From Candidatus Marinamargulisbacteria bacterium SCGC AAA071-K20 (GTDB taxonomy: Bacteria > Margulisbacteria > Marinamargulisbacteria > GCA-2716485 > AAA071-K20): a DNA stretch of 35,453 nucleotides. Location: positions 1-35,453 of the forward strand of contig QFBU01000007.1 of assembly GCA_003265975.1 (NCBI GenBank), read 5' to 3'. The notes below the pieces were generated by a model that saw only the letters and a list, made by a program, of their open reading frames with translations, did no database searches and was not told the origin of the DNA. Shown here piece by piece: positions 33,406-35,453 of this stretch (position 1 is its first letter; each line of letters opens with the position of its first letter). The position numbers and the translations under genes are program-made.

Positions 33406-34124
33406 AAAAAAACAATCTATATACTCAAAACTTTTATCAAGGAACGACAATTAACAATTCGTTGTCGTCTGAGATCATCATAAAAGAGCTAATGAAAAGT
33501 ATTAATCCAAACAGTGTTTTAGATGCAGGTTGCGCACTAGGTACTTGGTTGCATCACTGGGCTTTAAATGGAGTAGATACTAAGTATGTTAATAAAGAAG
33601 ACCTTGTCATTGACCCTCAATTTTTTATGACTAAGAAACTTGATTCTCATTTTGATATTGGAAAGCAGTTTGATTTAGTTCAATGCTTAGAAGTGGCTGA
33701 ACATATCCCTACTCAAGCCTCCTCGATTATTGTTGAGAACTTAGTTCGGCACGGTAAAGTAATTTTATTTTCAGCTGCGGTTCCTGGGCAAGGCGGCATT
33801 GGTCATATTAACGAACAACCATTAGCATTTTGGTTCTCAATTTTTAATAAACATAACTATATTTGCATTGACTTTATAAGGCCCCTCATCAAAAATAAAT
33901 TAAATGTTCAATATTACTATCGCTATAATACCCTCCTATTTGTTCATAGAGACTATCTAACAAACTTACCCTCTCATCTTTTAGACTGCATTGTAGAAGA
34001 CGCTTCTAAGTTAAAAGACTATTCACCACTTCCATTTAAATTTAGAAAACTATTATTGCGTACTCTCCCAGTTAAACTTGTAGATAGATTGGCCTCAGTT
34101 AAACAAAAGCTTAACTCAAAATAA
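33402..34124 (+). CDS. SAM-dependent methyltransferase (Methyltransf_23 type) with shortened core
   Basis: 240 residues, overlapping the flippase by ATGA. Class I methyltransferase signatures are SVLDAGCALGTWL (SAM loop), FDLVQCLEVAEHIP and VILFSAAVPGQGGIGHINEQ, a set common in enzymes of glycan clusters. In relatives I know, the loop is followed by about 20 residues and then GVDGxYV, carrying the acidic residue for the SAM ribose. Here the distance from the last loop Gly to the Asp of NGVDTKYV is about 12, as if eight residues were lost. It may still fold, but activity is uncertain. The C-terminal 80 residues are basic and may touch the membrane. Likely a glycan-modifying enzyme. Confidence 0.72.
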   Translation: MKKNNLYTQNFYQGTTINNSLSSEIIIKELMKSINPNSVLDAGCALGTWLHHWALNGVDTKYVNKEDLVIDPQFFMTKKLDSHFDIGKQFDLVQCLEVAEHIPTQASSIIVENLVRHGKVILFSAAVPGQGGIGHINEQPLAFWFSIFNKHNYICIDFIRPLIKNKLNVQYYYRYNTLLFVHRDYLTNLPSHLLDCIVEDASKLKDYSPLPFKFRKLLLRTLPVKLVDRLASVKQKLNSK

Positions 34125-34129
34125 CTTAA

Positions 34130-35453
34130 TTAAAGTTTAATACTTTGGAAATCTAGTTTTAATTTAGAAAGTACCGCCTGGTGCTTGCCCACCTTAGTAA
34201 GGTTAATTTTTTCTACATACTTACAGTTTATTTTAGTGTCTTCGCCTAAGTACTTATAAAGCTGGCTAAGCAACTCGTCAAACTTTTTAGATTCAAATCT
34301 AAGCCCTTTAACCACAGATAAATTAATTTCATCTTTTATAATTTGTTCAATTTTATACTGTTGTACCAAGTAAGAATAATCTTTGAATAAGTGTGAGAAA
34401 AACGTTCCAGGAATATATCGTCCATTTGAGCCTACAATAATTGACTGGACTCTTCCTTGAATATTTTTAATAAGAGGAAGACCTCTTCCACATGCACATT
34501 TTTTGTTTATATCTTCTGCAACAGCTAAGTCGCCAATACAATATCGAACGAACGGTTGGCAAAAGTTATTTAGATCTGTAATAACTACTTCACCTAATTC
34601 GCCTGGCTTAACAGGTTTCCCATTTTTTAATATTTCTACAATATAATTTTCTGCCACAATATGAAGGCCGTTATGCTGTTCACACTCATAGGCAATTCCA
34701 GAAAATTCACGACTTCCATATTTGTCAAAAACGGAGCTATTGAGTTGCTCTTCAATTTTTGATCGGGTTTCAGGTGGCAGATATTGAGCGGATGACAGTA
34801 TTGATGGGACATTAACAGTATCCACTTTGGTGTCACTCATAAACTGAGCAATTAAATTAAATGCTTCGGCATACCCGTCAACTAATTTGGGTTTATAATT
34901 TTTTATAGTTTTTAGCATTGCCCTAATGTTGTTAATATTGAGTTCGAAAACAGGAATAAACTTTCGACGAGACAAAAATGCGTCAATTTTTTCTTTAAAC
35001 CGCTGAGAAAAAGAAAGCCCTATAGTTTGATGCCATAACCTCACCTGTTTGTCGGCAAAATTACAACCTGTCATCTGATGGCCACGTAAAGTGGCGGCCC
35101 AACGCATTTCTAATTGATATCTGTCTACAAAGCATATAAACGGAGATCCTGTAGACCCACTTGTAGTAATTCGTTTAACCTTTTTTTTGTTATGATTGTC
35201 AGAAAATAGATCAAAATACAAATTATTGTTAATCTCTTTTTTTGAAAGTAAGGGTAATTTTTGTAGATCCTGAATTGTTTTAATATCACTAGGCCTAATG
35301 CCTTTCTTGTCCATTACTTGCCTGTAATAAGGGACATGATGATAAGCATGATTTATTAACTGTCTTAATTTTTTTTCTTGTAAATTAATAACTTCCTTAT
35401 TTTTTAACCACTGGCTCTTTTCAAGTTCAAAAAAACATCTCTTAACATTTTTA
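34130..35453 (-). CDS. Phenylacetate-CoA ligase (PaaK/CapK)-like adenylating protein (partial at its 5' end)
   Basis: The frame is open to the right edge, so the true start lies outside; ATG 35314 is internal. Residues encoded upstream of it (FFELEKSQWLKNKEVINLQ and LRQLINHAYHHVPYYRQV) are the typical PaaK/CapK N-terminus, which confirms the extension. Then come GIRPSDI, KLPLLSKKEI and the P-loop RITTSGSTGSPF of adenylate-forming enzymes, FDKYGSREFSGIAYEC (the YGSxE motif), PFVRYCIGDLAV and a cysteine pair in KKCACGRGLPLI. In glycan and capsule clusters, CapK-like members of this family are thought to activate an acid for attachment to a sugar or lipid. It converges on the methyltransferase with a gap of five bases. 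Substrate unknown. Confidence 0.85.
   Translation of the reverse strand, partial: KNVKRCFFELEKSQWLKNKEVINLQEKKLRQLINHAYHHVPYYRQVMDKKGIRPSDIKTIQDLQKLPLLSKKEINNNLYFDLFSDNHNKKKVKRITTSGSTGSPFICFVDRYQLEMRWAATLRGHQMTGCNFADKQVRLWHQTIGLSFSQRFKEKIDAFLSRRKFIPVFELNINNIRAMLKTIKNYKPKLVDGYAEAFNLIAQFMSDTKVDTVNVPSILSSAQYLPPETRSKIEEQLNSSVFDKYGSREFSGIAYECEQHNGLHIVAENYIVEILKNGKPVKPGELGEVVITDLNNFCQPFVRYCIGDLAVAEDINKKCACGRGLPLIKNIQGRVQSIIVGSNGRYIPGTFFSHLFKDYSYLVQQYKIEQIIKDEINLSVVKGLRFESKKFDELLSQLYKYLGEDTKINCKYVEKINLTKVGKHQAVLSKLKLDFQSIKL

Overview
This is an AT-rich chromosomal window from an uncultured-looking, diderm (Gram-negative-type) bacterium. Evidence for an outer membrane: two PorV/PorQ-type beta-barrel proteins with signal peptides, large Sec-exported surface proteins, and a Wzx-type polysaccharide flippase with glycosyltransferases. 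The combination of FlgD-Ig-like (YPNP-type) C-terminal domains with PorV-like barrels recalls the type IX secretion world of Bacteroidota and relatives. The housekeeping genes (dapA, rmuC, proC, yggT, queH) do not fix a phylum. A candidate phylum such as Margulisbacteria is only a guess.

Layout. (1) 1-5651, minus strand: two very large tandem genes. They encode paralogous proteins with no signal peptide and no recognised family; the left one runs off the window edge. (2) 5956-11235, plus strand: an operon of a short exported FlgD-Ig-like protein, a PorV-like barrel, and a long exported tail-fibre-like protein ending in a Peptidase_G2-like domain. The fibre gene is broken by a one-base frameshift near 8130. 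(3) 11294-13472, minus: dapA and rmuC. (4) 13587-13663: tRNA-His(GTG). (5) 13833-21025, minus: a second PorV-like barrel, overlapping by ATGA a 2090-residue exported protein with a LamG-like domain, cadherin/Ig-like repeats and a YPNP/FlgD-Ig C-terminus. (6) 21148-22838, plus: a small membrane protein, proC and yggT. (7) 23011-24008: two unrecognised small genes. One of them probably continues through a frameshift into a winged-helix-like tail. (8) 24101-24751: queH. (9) 24751-35453: a surface-polysaccharide island on both strands, holding two GT4-like glycosyltransferases, a capsule/teichoic-acid-type transferase, a PhyH-like dioxygenase, an FkbM methyltransferase, a Wzx-like flippase, a Methyltransf_23-type methyltransferase and a PaaK/CapK-like ligase running off the right edge. 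An odd protein with a HicA-like C-terminal domain sits inside it.

How it fits together: regions 2 and 5 look like two secretion-and-surface-display modules, each pairing a PorV-like barrel with a protein carrying a candidate C-terminal sorting domain. Region 9 makes, modifies and flips a glycan that could decorate or anchor such proteins. The most notable points are the tandem giant paralogues, the barrel/CTD pairs, a decayed second copy of the flippase 5' end (30235-30363), two probable one-base frameshifts, and the HicA-like fusion. Two genes are cut by the window edges and several preferred starts differ from the longest open frame; these are noted per entry.
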